Assembly (NCBI RefSeq): GCF_900199205.1
Contig: NZ_OBMJ01000002.1
Location: 124,001-188,000 of the forward strand
Direction of reading: 5' to 3'
Length of the DNA: 64,000 nt
Source: Streptomyces sp. 1331.2
GTDB lineage: Bacteria > Actinomycetota > Actinomycetes > Streptomycetales > Streptomycetaceae
Position 1 is the first letter of the stretch; each line of letters starts with the position of its first letter. Below are positions 41,864 to 55,523 of the stretch, one piece after another. Under the pieces are notes generated by a model. That model did no database searches, was not told the DNA's origin, and was given only the letters and a program-made list of their open reading frames with translations. Made by a program: the position numbers and the translations under genes.

Positions 41864-43669
41864 GTGACCTCGAAGGTTTCCGACCACATCCTGGAACGGC
41901 TGCGGGACTGGGACGTCGACCACGTCTTCGGCTACCCCGGCGACGGCATCAACGGCCTGCTCTCCGCCTGGGGCCGGGCCGACAACCACCCGGTCTTCGT
42001 CCAGGCCCGGCACGAGGAGATGGCCGCGTTCGAAGCCGTCGGCTACGCCAAGTTCTCCGGCCGCACCGGAGTGTGCGTGGCGACCTCGGGGCCGGGGGCG
42101 ATCCACCTGCTCAACGGGCTCTACGACGCCAAGCTCGACCACGTCCCGGTGGTCGCCGTCGTCGGCCAGACCGACCGCAGCGCCATGGGCGGCTCCTACC
42201 AGCAGGAGGTGGACCTGCTCACCCTGTTCAAGGACGTCGCCGCCGAGTACTGCCAGATGGTGACCGTCCCCGAGCAGCTGCCCAACGTCCTGGACCGGGC
42301 GCTGCGCACCGCCGCCGCCCGTCGCACCGTGACCGCCGTCATCGTCCCCGCCGACGTCCAGGAACTCGACTACAGCCCGCCGGAGCACGCCTTCAAGATG
42401 GTGCCCTCCAGCCTGGGCAACCCGCGCTGGACGGTCGTCCCCGAGCAGGACGAGCTGCTGCGCGCCGCGCAGGTGCTCAACGCCGGCCGCAAGGTCGCGA
42501 TGCTGGTCGGCCAGGGCGCCCGGCACGCCCGCCGGCAGGTCCAGGAGACCGCCGAACTGCTCGGCGCCGGCGTCGCCAAGGCACTGCTCGGCAAGGACGC
42601 CCTCCCCGACGTCCTGCCCTACGTCACCGGGTCGATCGGCCTGCTCGGCACCCGCCCCTCCTACGAGCTGATGCGCGACTGCGACACCCTGCTCACCATC
42701 GGCTCCTCCTTCCCGTACACCCAGTTCCTGCCGGAGTTCGACCAGGCCAGGGGCGTGCAGATCGACCTCGACCCGTTCATGGTCGGCCTGCGCTACCCGT
42801 ACGAGGTCAACCTGGTCGGCGACTCCGCCGCCACCCTGGACGCGCTGCTGCCGCTGCTGATCCGCAAGGAGGACCGCGACTGGCAGCGCACCGTCTGCGA
42901 CAACACCGAACGGTGGTGGGAGGTGATGGAGCGCCGGGCCGAGGTCGAGGCCGACCCGATCAACCCCGAGTACGCGATCCACGCCCTCGACCACCTGCTG
43001 CCCGACGACGCCATGATCACCGCCGACTCCGGCTCCGCCGCCAACTGGTACGCCCGCCACCTGCGGATGCGCGGCCGGATGCGCGGCACCCTCTCCGGCA
43101 CCCTGGCCACCATGGGCCCGGGCGTGCCGTACGCGATCGGCGCCAAGTTCGCGCACCCCGACCGGCCCGCCATCGCCATCGTCGGCGACGGCGCCATGCA
43201 GATGAACGGCCTCGCCGAGCTGATCACCGTCGCCAAGTACTGGCAGCAGTGGGACGACCCGCGCCTGATCGTGGCCGTGCTCAACAACCGCGACCTCAAC
43301 CAGGTCACCTGGGAGATGCGCGCCATGCAGGGCGCCCCCTCCTTCCTGCCCTCGCAGGAGCTCCCCGACGTCGACTACGCCGGCTTCGCCCGCACGCTCG
43401 GCCTCGCCGCCGCCCGCGCCAACGAGCCCGGCGACGTCCCCGAGGGCTGGGAGCGCGCCCTGTCCGCCGACCGCCCGTACGTGCTGGAGCTGCGCACCGA
43501 CCCGGCCGTGCCGCCCATCCCGCCGCACGCCACCTGGGACCAGATCCAGGCCGCCACCGCCGCCGTCCTGCGCGGGGACGCCGACCGCGCCGCGATGGTC
43601 CGCCAGGGCTTCCGGGCCAAGCTCCAGGAGCTCCTGCCCTCCTTCGGAGGCCGGCATGGGCACCACTGA
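41864..43669 (+). CDS. Thiamine pyrophosphate-requiring enzyme (pyruvate oxidase/acetolactate synthase family)
   Basis: 601 residues. N-terminal PYR domain: VDHVFGYPGDGINGLLSAWG, the Glu in QARHEEMAAFEA, and TSGPGAIHLLNGLYDAK. Central domain about 200-330. C-terminal PP domain: the TPP-binding GDGAMQMNGLAELITVAKYW, then the NN pair in LNNRDLNQVTWEMRAM. This is the POX/ALS family, and similar proteins are called thiamine-pyrophosphate-requiring protein in actinomycetes. The substrate is uncertain; pyruvate or another 2-keto acid is likely. GTG start with AAGGAGG. It overlaps the next gene by 14 bases. Confidence 0.9.
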   Translation: MTSKVSDHILERLRDWDVDHVFGYPGDGINGLLSAWGRADNHPVFVQARHEEMAAFEAVGYAKFSGRTGVCVATSGPGAIHLLNGLYDAKLDHVPVVAVVGQTDRSAMGGSYQQEVDLLTLFKDVAAEYCQMVTVPEQLPNVLDRALRTAAARRTVTAVIVPADVQELDYSPPEHAFKMVPSSLGNPRWTVVPEQDELLRAAQVLNAGRKVAMLVGQGARHARRQVQETAELLGAGVAKALLGKDALPDVLPYVTGSIGLLGTRPSYELMRDCDTLLTIGSSFPYTQFLPEFDQARGVQIDLDPFMVGLRYPYEVNLVGDSAATLDALLPLLIRKEDRDWQRTVCDNTERWWEVMERRAEVEADPINPEYAIHALDHLLPDDAMITADSGSAANWYARHLRMRGRMRGTLSGTLATMGPGVPYAIGAKFAHPDRPAIAIVGDGAMQMNGLAELITVAKYWQQWDDPRLIVAVLNNRDLNQVTWEMRAMQGAPSFLPSQELPDVDYAGFARTLGLAAARANEPGDVPEGWERALSADRPYVLELRTDPAVPPIPPHATWDQIQAATAAVLRGDADRAAMVRQGFRAKLQELLPSFGGRHGHH

Positions 43670-44144
43670 CGGCACCACCGGCCCCGCCGTCGGCGCCACC
43701 GGTATCACCGGCCTCACCGGCCTCGCGGTGCGCAACCTCCGCAGCGGCCGCTTCCAGCGCTCGCTCGCCCTCGCCACCGCCGCCGGCTCGGTGATCACCG
43801 CCGCCGAGATCTACCTGGAGCACGACCGGGCCGGCTTCGGCAACCGCGTCATGTGGTGGCCGGTGTGGCTCGGCCCCGTCGGCGCGGCGGCCGGCGTCGC
43901 CGGCGCGCTCAGCCCGCGCGCCGCCCACACCCTGCTCCCGGTCGCCTCCGCCGCCATCACCGCCAACGGCCTCCAGGGCACCTACCTGCACGTGCGCGGC
44001 ATCGCCGAGAAGCCCGGCGGCTGGGCGATGGCCCGCTACAACGTCGAGATGGGCCCGCCGCTGTTCGCCCCGCTGCTGATGAGCCTGGTCGGCGGGATGG
44101 GCCTGCTGGCCGCCGTCCTGCGCCGGGAGTCGCGCGATGCCTGA
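43656..44144 (+). CDS. Integral membrane protein accompanying the GMC dehydrogenase
   Basis: 162 residues, four membrane helices. Before the first comes LAVRNLRSGRFQRSLALATA, then EIYLEHDRAGFGNRVMWWPV and HVRGIAEKPGGWAMARYNVE. It contains no haem ligand pair, so it is not an obvious cytochrome. It overlaps the TPP gene by 14 bases and the GMC gene by eight, so all three proteins are probably made together, with this one anchoring the dehydrogenase to the membrane. I know similar proteins next to GMC genes in other actinomycetes, without a known role. Confidence 0.75.
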   Translation: MGTTDGTTGPAVGATGITGLTGLAVRNLRSGRFQRSLALATAAGSVITAAEIYLEHDRAGFGNRVMWWPVWLGPVGAAAGVAGALSPRAAHTLLPVASAAITANGLQGTYLHVRGIAEKPGGWAMARYNVEMGPPLFAPLLMSLVGGMGLLAAVLRRESRDA

Positions 44145-46479
44145 GGCCCGGCCCGAGGCCCGCTTCCCCGGCTACGACGTGCTCTCCCAGTCCCGCCACT
44201 GGGACCGCGAGACGGCCGCCGTCGTCCTCGCCCGCACCAGCGGCCCGCAGCCGCCGCTGCGCTTCTTCACCCCGGCCGAGGAGTCCACCGCCCGTGCCCT
44301 GCTCGACCTGCTGCTCGACCACCCGGAGCCCCCGCTGCTCGCCATGATCGACGCCCGGCTCGCCGAACGCGAGACCGACGGCTGGCGCTACGCCGACATG
44401 CCCCAGGACGACGAAGCCTGGCGCCGCACCCTGCGGGCCCTGGACGAGGACGCCGACGGCCCGTTCGCCGCGCTCACCGCCGTACAGCAGCGCGCCCTCG
44501 TCGGCCGGGTGCGGGACCTGCACGGCGAGCGCTGGCACGGCCTGCCCGCCCGGCACGTCTGGAGCCTGTGGACCCGCTACGCCTGCACCGCCTACTACGC
44601 CCACCCCGCCGCCTGGAACGAGATCGGCTTCGGCGGCCCCGCCCACCCCCGCGGCTACCTGCGCCTCGGCGTGGGCCTGCGCGAACCCTGGGAGGTCGCC
44701 GACGCCCACCCCGACCCGCCCCGGCCCCCCGACCACCGGCCCGCCCACTCCCCGCCTCCCGCCACCGACCCCGGGCGGCACTCCCGACTGCGCGCCGCCG
44801 TCGAGACCGTACGGGCCGGGACCGCCGCCGCCGAGCGCGAGATCCGCCGCACCAACGCCTCCGCCTGGCTGCTGCCGCGCGACGGCCGCGGCTTCGACCA
44901 CGCCCTGCTGCGCGACATGCGCCGCTACCGCGACAGCGACGAGGTCGACCTGTTGATCGTCGGCTGCGGCGCCGGCGGCGCCACCCTCGCCCAGCGGATG
45001 GCCCGGCACGGCTGGAGCGTCGTCGTCCTGGAGGCCGGGCCGTTCTGGGACCCGCTCACCGACTGGGTCAGCGACGAGGCCGGCTCCCACCACCTGTACT
45101 GGACCGAACCGCGGGTCGTCTCCGGCACCGACCCGGTGCCGCTGGGCTCCAACAACTCCGGCCGGGGCGTAGGCGGTTCGATGGTCCACTTCGCCGGCTA
45201 CGCGCCCCGCTTCCACCCCTCCGACTTCCGCACCCACAGCCTCGACGGCGTCGGCGCCGACTGGCCGATCGCCTACGCCGACCTGCGCGACTCCTACCGC
45301 CGCCTGGAACACGAACTCCCCGTCGCCGGCCAGTACTGGCCCTGGGGCGAGCCGCACCCCTACCCGCACCCGCCGCACCCCGTCGGCGGAAACGGCGAGA
45401 TCTTCCTGCGCGGCGCCGCCGCGCTCGGCATCCAGGCCAGGGTCGGCCCCGTCGCCATCACCAACGGCCGCTTCGGCCGCCGCCTGCACTGCATCTACCG
45501 CGGTTTCTGCCTGCAGGGCTGCAAGGTCAACGCCAAGGCCTCCCCGCTGATCACCCACGTCCCCGACGCGCTCGCGCACGGCGCCGAGATCCGCGCCGAC
45601 TCGATGGTCACCGCCGTCGAACTCGGCCCCGACGGCCTCGCCCGCGGCGTGCGCTACCACCACCACGGCCGCGAACACCTCCAGCGCGCCCGCACCGTCG
45701 CCCTCGCCGGCTACGCCATCGAGACCCCGCGCCTGCTGCTCAACTCCGCTTGCCGCCGCTTCCCCGACGGCCTGTGCAACGAGCACGACCTGGTCGGCCG
45801 CTACGTCATGGTGCAGGGCGCGCCGCAGACCTCCGGCCGCTTCGAGGAGGAGGTCCGCGCCTACAAGGCCCCGCCGCCCGAGGTCTCCACCGAGCAGTAC
45901 TACGAGACCGGCCCCGACCGCCCGTACAAGCGCGGCTTCACCATCCAGAACATCTCCCCGCTGCCCGTCACCTGGGCCGAGCACGTCGTCGCCCAGGGCC
46001 ACTGGGGCGCCGACCTGCGCGCCTACCTCCGCGACTACGTCCACTGGGCCACCCTCGGCGCGATGGCCGAACTGCTGCCCCAGCCCGACAACCGGGTCAC
46101 CCTCGCCGCCGAGACCGACCGGTACGGGCTGCCCGTCGCCGAGTTCTCCTTCTCCCAGTGCGAGAACGACCGCCGGCTGATCCGGGCCGCCCGCGAGGTG
46201 ATGGAGTCCGTCCTGCGCGCCGCGGGCGCCCAGGAGGTCATCACCATCGACCGCTACGCCCACCTGGTCGGCGGCTGCCGGATGGCCGCCGACCGCTTCG
46301 GCGGCGTCGTCGACCACCGGCTGCGCACCTTCGCCGTGCCCAACCTGCTGATCACCGACGGCAGCGTGCTCCCCACCCAGGGCAGCGCCAACCCCGCGCT
46401 CACCATCATGGCGCTGGTCGACCGGGCCGCCGGCCTCCTCGCGGCCGGCGCCCGCTCGGGACTGCGGGCACCGCCGTGA
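44137..46479 (+). CDS. Gluconate 2-dehydrogenase subunit-3-like domain fused to GMC oxidoreductase
   Basis: 780 residues. About 40-190 is a gluconate-2-dehydrogenase subunit-3-type domain (LRFFTPAEESTARALLDLLL, then HVWSLWTRYACTAYYAHPAA). About 270-770 is a GMC flavoprotein: the Rossmann loop LLIVGCGAGGATLAQRMARH, the Asn/Ser loop NNSGRGVGGSMVHF, the catalytic region GGCRMAADRFGGVVDHRLR, and NPALTIMALVDR near the end. Two parts that are separate subunits elsewhere are fused here. It is a FAD-dependent sugar/sugar-acid dehydrogenase, probably electron-linked to the membrane. Both ends overlap neighbouring genes. Confidence 0.9.
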   Translation: MPEARPEARFPGYDVLSQSRHWDRETAAVVLARTSGPQPPLRFFTPAEESTARALLDLLLDHPEPPLLAMIDARLAERETDGWRYADMPQDDEAWRRTLRALDEDADGPFAALTAVQQRALVGRVRDLHGERWHGLPARHVWSLWTRYACTAYYAHPAAWNEIGFGGPAHPRGYLRLGVGLREPWEVADAHPDPPRPPDHRPAHSPPPATDPGRHSRLRAAVETVRAGTAAAEREIRRTNASAWLLPRDGRGFDHALLRDMRRYRDSDEVDLLIVGCGAGGATLAQRMARHGWSVVVLEAGPFWDPLTDWVSDEAGSHHLYWTEPRVVSGTDPVPLGSNNSGRGVGGSMVHFAGYAPRFHPSDFRTHSLDGVGADWPIAYADLRDSYRRLEHELPVAGQYWPWGEPHPYPHPPHPVGGNGEIFLRGAAALGIQARVGPVAITNGRFGRRLHCIYRGFCLQGCKVNAKASPLITHVPDALAHGAEIRADSMVTAVELGPDGLARGVRYHHHGREHLQRARTVALAGYAIETPRLLLNSACRRFPDGLCNEHDLVGRYVMVQGAPQTSGRFEEEVRAYKAPPPEVSTEQYYETGPDRPYKRGFTIQNISPLPVTWAEHVVAQGHWGADLRAYLRDYVHWATLGAMAELLPQPDNRVTLAAETDRYGLPVAEFSFSQCENDRRLIRAAREVMESVLRAAGAQEVITIDRYAHLVGGCRMAADRFGGVVDHRLRTFAVPNLLITDGSVLPTQGSANPALTIMALVDRAAGLLAAGARSGLRAPP

Positions 46480-47603
46480 GCCGCCGCGTGGACACTGCGG
46501 GCGCCGCCGAGCGCCGCGTCGACCGGATCGGCGTGCAGGTCTACACCGTCCCCACCGACGCCCCCGAGGCGGACGGCACCCTCGCCTGGGACCACACCAC
46601 CCTGATCCTGGCCGAGGCCGCCAGCGGCCCGCACACCGGCCTCGGCTGGACCTACGGCGCGCCCGCCACCGCCGCCGTCATCCGCGACGAGCTCGCCCCG
46701 CTGGTCACCGGCCGCGACCCGCACGACACCAGCGGCGCCCACGAGGCCATGAACCGGGCAGTGCGCAACACCGGCCGCCCCGGCCTGGTCGCCGGCGCCG
46801 TCTCCGCCGTCGACCTCGCCCTGTGGGACCTGCGCGGCCACCTGCTCGACCTGCCGCTCGCCCGGCTGCTCGGCGGCGCCGCCCGGCCCGTCCCCGTGTA
46901 CGGCAGCGGAGGCTTCACCACCTACTCCGCCCGGCGCCAGGAACGGCAGCTGCGCCACTGGACCGAGGACCAGGGCATCCCCCGCGTCAAGATCAAGATC
47001 GGCGAGTCCTGGGGCACCCGTGAACGGCGCGACCTCAAGCGGGTACGGGCCGCCCGCGCCGCCGTCGGCGACCGCGCCGAGCTCTACACCGACGCCAACG
47101 GCGGCTACCGCCGCAAACAGGCCGTCCGGATCGGCGCCGCCCTCGCCGACCAGGGCGTCACCTGGTTCGAGGAGCCCGTCTCCTCCGACGACCTCACCGG
47201 CCTGCGCGCCGTGCGCGACGCCGTCACCCCCGACGTCACCGCCGGGGAGTACGGCTACGACCTCGCCTACTTCGCCCGCATGCTGCCCGCCGTCGACTGC
47301 CTCCAGGCCGACGCCACCCGCTGCGGCGGCCTCACCGGCTGGCTGCGCACCGCCGCCCTCGCCCAGGCGCACGGCCTGGACGTCTCCGCCCACTGCGCCC
47401 CCCACCTGCACGCCCACGCCGCCGCAGCCGTCCCCAACTGCCGCCACCTGGAGTGGTTCCACGACCACGTCCGGATCGAGCGGCTGCTCTTCGACGGCAC
47501 CCTCGACCCCACCGGCGGCATCGTCACCCCCGGCGCCGACGGCGCCCCCGGCCACGGGCTGCGCCTGGCGCCCGCCCGGGCCGCCGGGTACCGGACCGCA
47601 TGA
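46476..47603 (+). CDS. Enolase-superfamily dehydratase/racemase (mandelate-racemase group)
   Basis: 375 residues from GTG 46476, overlapping the GMC stop by four bases. The capping domain is N-terminal. The barrel carries the Lys acid/base motif PRVKIKIGES and the metal ligands in YTDANGGYRR, FEEPVSSDD and AGEYGYD. The His residue is in SAHCAPHLHAHAA. This arrangement is that of a sugar-acid dehydratase or mandelate-racemase-type enzyme. Together with the GMC dehydrogenase and the TPP enzyme, it could oxidise, dehydrate and cleave a sugar acid; the substrate is unknown. Confidence 0.85.
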   Translation: MSRRVDTAGAAERRVDRIGVQVYTVPTDAPEADGTLAWDHTTLILAEAASGPHTGLGWTYGAPATAAVIRDELAPLVTGRDPHDTSGAHEAMNRAVRNTGRPGLVAGAVSAVDLALWDLRGHLLDLPLARLLGGAARPVPVYGSGGFTTYSARRQERQLRHWTEDQGIPRVKIKIGESWGTRERRDLKRVRAARAAVGDRAELYTDANGGYRRKQAVRIGAALADQGVTWFEEPVSSDDLTGLRAVRDAVTPDVTAGEYGYDLAYFARMLPAVDCLQADATRCGGLTGWLRTAALAQAHGLDVSAHCAPHLHAHAAAAVPNCRHLEWFHDHVRIERLLFDGTLDPTGGIVTPGADGAPGHGLRLAPARAAGYRTA

Positions 47604-47672
47604 CGCCCGAGCGCCAAGGTCCGAAGCCGGATCACCGGAGGATTCCGGGGCGCGGCAGGCGCAGGACCGGCC

Positions 47673-47697
47673 GTTTGTCCGGGGACGCCCCGGGCAG
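47673..47697 (+). promoter_or_regulatory. SigB-type promoter candidate for the second BrkB gene
   Basis: GTTT at 47673, 15 bases, GGGCAG at 47692; start codon at 47741. Confidence 0.5.
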
Positions 47698-47740
47698 GCG
47701 CCTGGTCAGGGCAGGCACCGGATCGGAAGGAGGACGGCCC

Positions 47741-48610
47741 ATGTCCACCAGAGCGGCGGGCTCGCGCCGCGACGCCGGGACCGGGGCCGGGGCCAAGGGC
47801 CGGTTCGGCGGCGTGCTGCGCACCTCGTGGCGGGGCCTGAGGGGGCGGGCGGAGGACCTGTGGGACGAGGGCTGCAGGATCGAGATCCTGCAACGCTCGC
47901 TGGCGTTCGCAGCGCTGTTCTTCGTCACCCTGGTGCCGCTGCTGATCGTCATCGCCGCAGCGTTTCCCGCGCGCAGCACCGGCATCGCGCAGTGGATCAT
48001 CGACGCCCTCGGCGTGCGCGGCCGCGGCTCGGTCGCCGTCCACCGGCTGTTCGCCTCGCGGGGTCAGATCCTCAGCACCACCACGGGGGTCGGCCTGGCC
48101 GCCCTGGCGGTCTTCGGCGTCTCCCTGATGGGGTCCGTGCAGGGCGTCTACCAGCGGATCTGGCGGACGGACCGGGGTGCGTGGCACGCGGTCTGGCGCC
48201 AGACCATCGGTCTGGCCGCGCTCGTCGGCTACATCGTGCTGGCCGCCTGGAGCGGCTCCCCCTGGCACGGCTCGGGCGCCCAGCCGACGTTCCGGATCGG
48301 CGTCACCGTCCTCGCCGGTCTCCTGCTCTTCTGGTGGCTCCAGCACCTGCTGCTGGCCGGTCACGTTCCGGCCCGTGACCTGTTCCCGGGGGCGGTCGCG
48401 ACCGTCCTCGCGCTGGCGGGGCTCCATCTCTTCTCCCGCCTGGTGTTCGCGCCGCTGCTGGTGTCCAACGCGGTGTCCTACGGGACGGTGGGAACCGTCC
48501 TGATCGTCCAGTCCTGGCTGATCGGCGTCGGGTACACGGTTTACGGGGGTGCCATGACCGGCCGGGTCCTCGTCCGCGCCCGCCGGGGCCAGGAGGGTTC
48601 CGCCCCCTGA
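47741..48610 (+). CDS. Second YihY/BrkB-type membrane protein
   Basis: 289 residues, about six membrane helices: FAALFFVTLVPLLIVIAAAF, GVGLAALAVFGVSLMGSVQG, VYQRIWRTDRGAWHAVWRQT. Near the end VQSWLIGVGYTVYGGAMTGR replaces the usual ending. It is shorter and more divergent than the BrkB protein at 22992-24032. GGAAGGAGG precedes the ATG, and a SigB-type element precedes that. The function is unknown. Confidence 0.8.
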   Translation: MSTRAAGSRRDAGTGAGAKGRFGGVLRTSWRGLRGRAEDLWDEGCRIEILQRSLAFAALFFVTLVPLLIVIAAAFPARSTGIAQWIIDALGVRGRGSVAVHRLFASRGQILSTTTGVGLAALAVFGVSLMGSVQGVYQRIWRTDRGAWHAVWRQTIGLAALVGYIVLAAWSGSPWHGSGAQPTFRIGVTVLAGLLLFWWLQHLLLAGHVPARDLFPGAVATVLALAGLHLFSRLVFAPLLVSNAVSYGTVGTVLIVQSWLIGVGYTVYGGAMTGRVLVRARRGQEGSAP

Positions 48611-48677
48611 ACGCCCGCCTGCGGCCCGCCGGGCGGCCCCGACGCCGCCGGGCCCGGAAACGGAAGGAACCGAGACC

Positions 48678-49043
48678 ATGACCCGCCGATCACCCCCCAT
48701 CCAGCCCGACCGGGGCCCGGGCGCCTTCACCGCGCGGCCCCGGCCGTGGGCCCGCGGCACCGTCCTCGCCCTGTCCGGCGAACTCGACTTCGACGCGGCC
48801 GGCGGACTGCGCGCCGCCGTCGACGCGGCCCTGACCGGCCCCGGCGTGGTGGTCGTGCTCGACTGCGCAGGGCTGGAGTTCTGCGACTCCAGCGGTCTCA
48901 ACGCCATCCTCCGGGCCCAGGCGCGCGCGGCGGCCGACGGCAGCCGCATCGAGCTGGCCCGGCCCCGGCCGCTGGTCCTGCGCATGCTCGAACTCACCGG
49001 CGCGACGGACGCGTTCCCGATCCGGGAGGCGGTGCCGGGCTGA
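48678..49043 (+). CDS. STAS-domain anti-anti-sigma factor (second copy)
   Basis: 121 residues. The STAS core: VLALSGELDFDAAGGLRAAV, then VVVLDCAGLEFCDSSGLNAI with the phosphorylatable Ser in CDSSG. It is smaller than the STAS protein at 34522. Adjacent downstream are a hybrid kinase with HAMP repeats and a SpoIIE-type phosphatase, so the Ser is probably phosphorylated and dephosphorylated by locally encoded enzymes. Confidence 0.9.
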   Translation: MTRRSPPIQPDRGPGAFTARPRPWARGTVLALSGELDFDAAGGLRAAVDAALTGPGVVVVLDCAGLEFCDSSGLNAILRAQARAAADGSRIELARPRPLVLRMLELTGATDAFPIREAVPG

Positions 49044-49207
49044 GGGCGGGTGTACGGGGCCGTCGCGAGGGTCGGCCGACACCTGCTAAGTCTGTCGTCC
49101 TTCACGCGGCGGTGGCACAGTAGGAGCAGGGCGGTCCCCGCCGCCCTCGGGCCGGGGTGGCCCGTCGGCACACTCCGACCGTGCGGCCGATCCGGACGGT
49201 GAGACGC

Positions 49208-53067
<3,860 letters not shown>

Positions 53068-53071
<4 letters not shown>

Positions 53072-55401
53072 GCGGAGCGCACGAGGGCGCCGCGCACGAG
53101 CCCCCGGACGCGACCGCGCGGGCCCTGGCGGACACCGTCCGCCGCCTGCAGCGCGCGGCCGCGCAGCAGCACGCCGAGGCCCGTACCCGCGCCGTCGTCG
53201 ACCTCGCCACCGGCATCCTGGCCGAACGCCTCGGCCTGCTGCCCGCCGAGGCCGCCGCCCGCCTCGCCCGGCTCGCCCGGGAGGCCGGCGTGCCGGTGGC
53301 CGCGCTGGCCGCCGACATCGCCGGGCAGTCCGCCGCGCCACCGCCCGTACCGGGTGCGCCGCCGGACGCTGCGCAGGAGCCGGCACCGGCCGTGACACAG
53401 GACGTGACACCGGCCGTGACTCCCGCGCTCGCCGCCGTCGAGGACCTGCAGCACGCCGTCGACACCGTCTTCGACCAGGCGGGGCCGGCCCACGGCGCCC
53501 ACGCCGTCGCGGTCTGGCAGCGCCTGCCGGGCGGGGCGCTGGCCCTCGCCGCCCACATCGGGCTGTCCGCCGCCGAGGCCGCGGCCTGGAGCCGCGTCCC
53601 GCCCGGCGTCGCCACCCCGGCGCAGCGGGCCGTCGAGGACGGGACGGACCTGTGGCCCGGCGACCCGCGGACGGTCGGCCCCTCGGTCGGCACCGGATCG
53701 GCCCGGGCCGTCCTCCCGCTGCTCGGCGACGGCCGCTGCCGGGGCGCCCTGGAGATCCTGTGGCCCGCACCAGGCCCCGACCTGGGCGGGCCCGAGCGCC
53801 GCCGGTTGGGCGCCGTCGCCGACCTCTGCGCGACCCTCCTCGCCGACAGCCACCCCCACGGCCAGGCCTCGACGCCGCCGCCCGCGTCGGCCGACGAGGC
53901 CGCCGCCCTGGTGGACGCGCTGCTCACCCCCGCCCTGCTGCTGGAGCCCGTCCTGCGCGAAGGACGGGTCGCCGACTTCACGCTGCTGCGGGTCAACGCG
54001 CGGTTCCGCGACCCGCGCGGCCGCCCCCGGGAAGCCCTGGAAGGCGCCTCGCTGCTGGAGACCTACCCCGTCGCCTGCGCCACCGGCCTCCTCGACCGGC
54101 TGCTGCGGGTGCACACGACCGGGATCCCACTCGTCGGCGAGCACGTGCGGCTGGTCTTCAAGGACGGCGAATTCGCCGGCCCCGACACCGTCCTGCTCGC
54201 CGTCGCGCCGCTCGGCGGCCGGCTGCTGGTCAGCTGGCAGCCGGAGAGCCTCATGGCCAGAGGCGACGAGCAGAGCACCCTGTTGCGCCAGGCGCAGCGG
54301 CTAGCCCGGGTCGCCGGGTTCGAGGAACAGCTCGCCGACGGCCGGATCCGCTGGAGCGAGGGCCTGCACGAGCTGTACGGGCTGGCGCCCGACGCGGCGC
54401 CCGTCCCACTGGACCGGCTCGCCCGGCACACCCACCCCGACGACGAACCCGCGATCCGGCGCCTGCTGGACACCGTCCGCCACCGGCACCGGACCGCCTC
54501 CGCCGTCTTCCGGCTGGCCCGGCCGGACGGCACCCACCGCTACACCCGGGTGATCGCCGAACCCGTCCTCGACACCCACGGCCGGCTCATCGCCGTGCGC
54601 GGCGCCTACCACGACGTGTCCGCCCAGCACTGGACGGAGGTCGCCCTCGGTGCCACCCGGGAACGGCTCGCCGACAGCGAACAGGAGACCGCCGAGAGCG
54701 AGCGGCTGGCGCTGCGGCTCCAGCAGGCCATCCTGCCCACCGCGCCACCCCCGCTCGGCGCCACCGGCCTGCACGCCGCCGCCCGCTACCGACCCGCCGC
54801 CAAGCGCGACCGGGTCGGCGGCGACTGGTACGACGTTCTGCTCCTGCCCGACAAGCGGGTCCTGCTCGCGGTCGGGGACGTGGCCGGACACGGTGTCGGC
54901 GCGGCCACCGGCATGGTCGCGCTGCGGCACGCGCTGCGCGGCCTCGCCGTCACCGGCGCCGGCCCGGGCCGGCTGCTGGAATGGGCCAACACGGTCGCCC
55001 TGCGCGAACCCGGCCAGGTCACCGCCACCGCCGTCTGCGTCCTGCTCGACCCGGCCGGCGGCGCACTGCGCTGGGCCCGGGCCGGCCACCTCCCGCCGAT
55101 CCGCCTCGCCGCCGGGAGCGCCGAAGTGCTGCCGATGCCGCACGGCGTCCTCCTCGGCGCCCTGGAGGACGCCCGCTACGAGGAGCACACCGCCCACCTC
55201 GCCCCCGGCGACGTCCTGCTCCTCTACACCGACGGCCTGGTCGAACGCCGGGACCGCCCCGTCGAGGACTCCGTCGACCAGCTCATCCGCGCCGCCGGAG
55301 CACCCGGCCCCGACCTGGAGGACTACCTCGACCGGCTCCTGGAACTCAGCCCCGCCGACACCGAGGACGACACCTGCCTGATCGCCGTCCAGGTCGACTG
55401 A
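53068..55401 (+). CDS. ANTAR-GAF-PAS-SpoIIE (PP2C) serine phosphatase
   Basis: 777 residues. An ANTAR-like helical domain (about 20-90) with RTRAVVDLATGILAERLGL, a GAF domain (130-260), one or two PAS domains (290-530; HTHPDDEPAIRRLL and RYTRVIAEPVLD), and a C-terminal SpoIIE/RsbU phosphatase (550-777). The metal-binding motifs in the last are RVGGDWYDVLLLP, VGDVAGHGVGAA and LLYTDGLVERRD, with DDTCLIA near the end. It should dephosphorylate STAS proteins in response to signals. Its start overlaps the hybrid-kinase stop (ATGA), so the two are made together. Confidence 0.9.
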
Positions 55402-55420
55402 GGCCGTCGGGGCTGGCGGG

Positions 55421-55456
55421 GCCGATACGGCCGATACGGCCGTTACGGCCGTTAGG
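55421..55456. repeat. 9-bp tandem repeat, four copies
   Basis: gccgatacg, gccgatacg, gccgttacg, gccgttagg lie head to tail, 20 bases after the stop of the SpoIIE-type gene. No role is evident. Confidence 0.7.
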
Positions 55457-55523
55457 GCCGGCCCGGCCCGGGTAGGCGCGATCCGACGGGGGCGGGACGA
55501 ACACGGGACGGAAGGGGAACCTC

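Noticed and set aside
40283..43798. Very long minus-strand open frame (over 1000 codons) across the sigma factor and TPP genes
   Set aside because: It mirrors the plus-strand genes and is open only because of the high GC and GC3 bias; its real part is the small basic protein at its 3' end (40283-40606).
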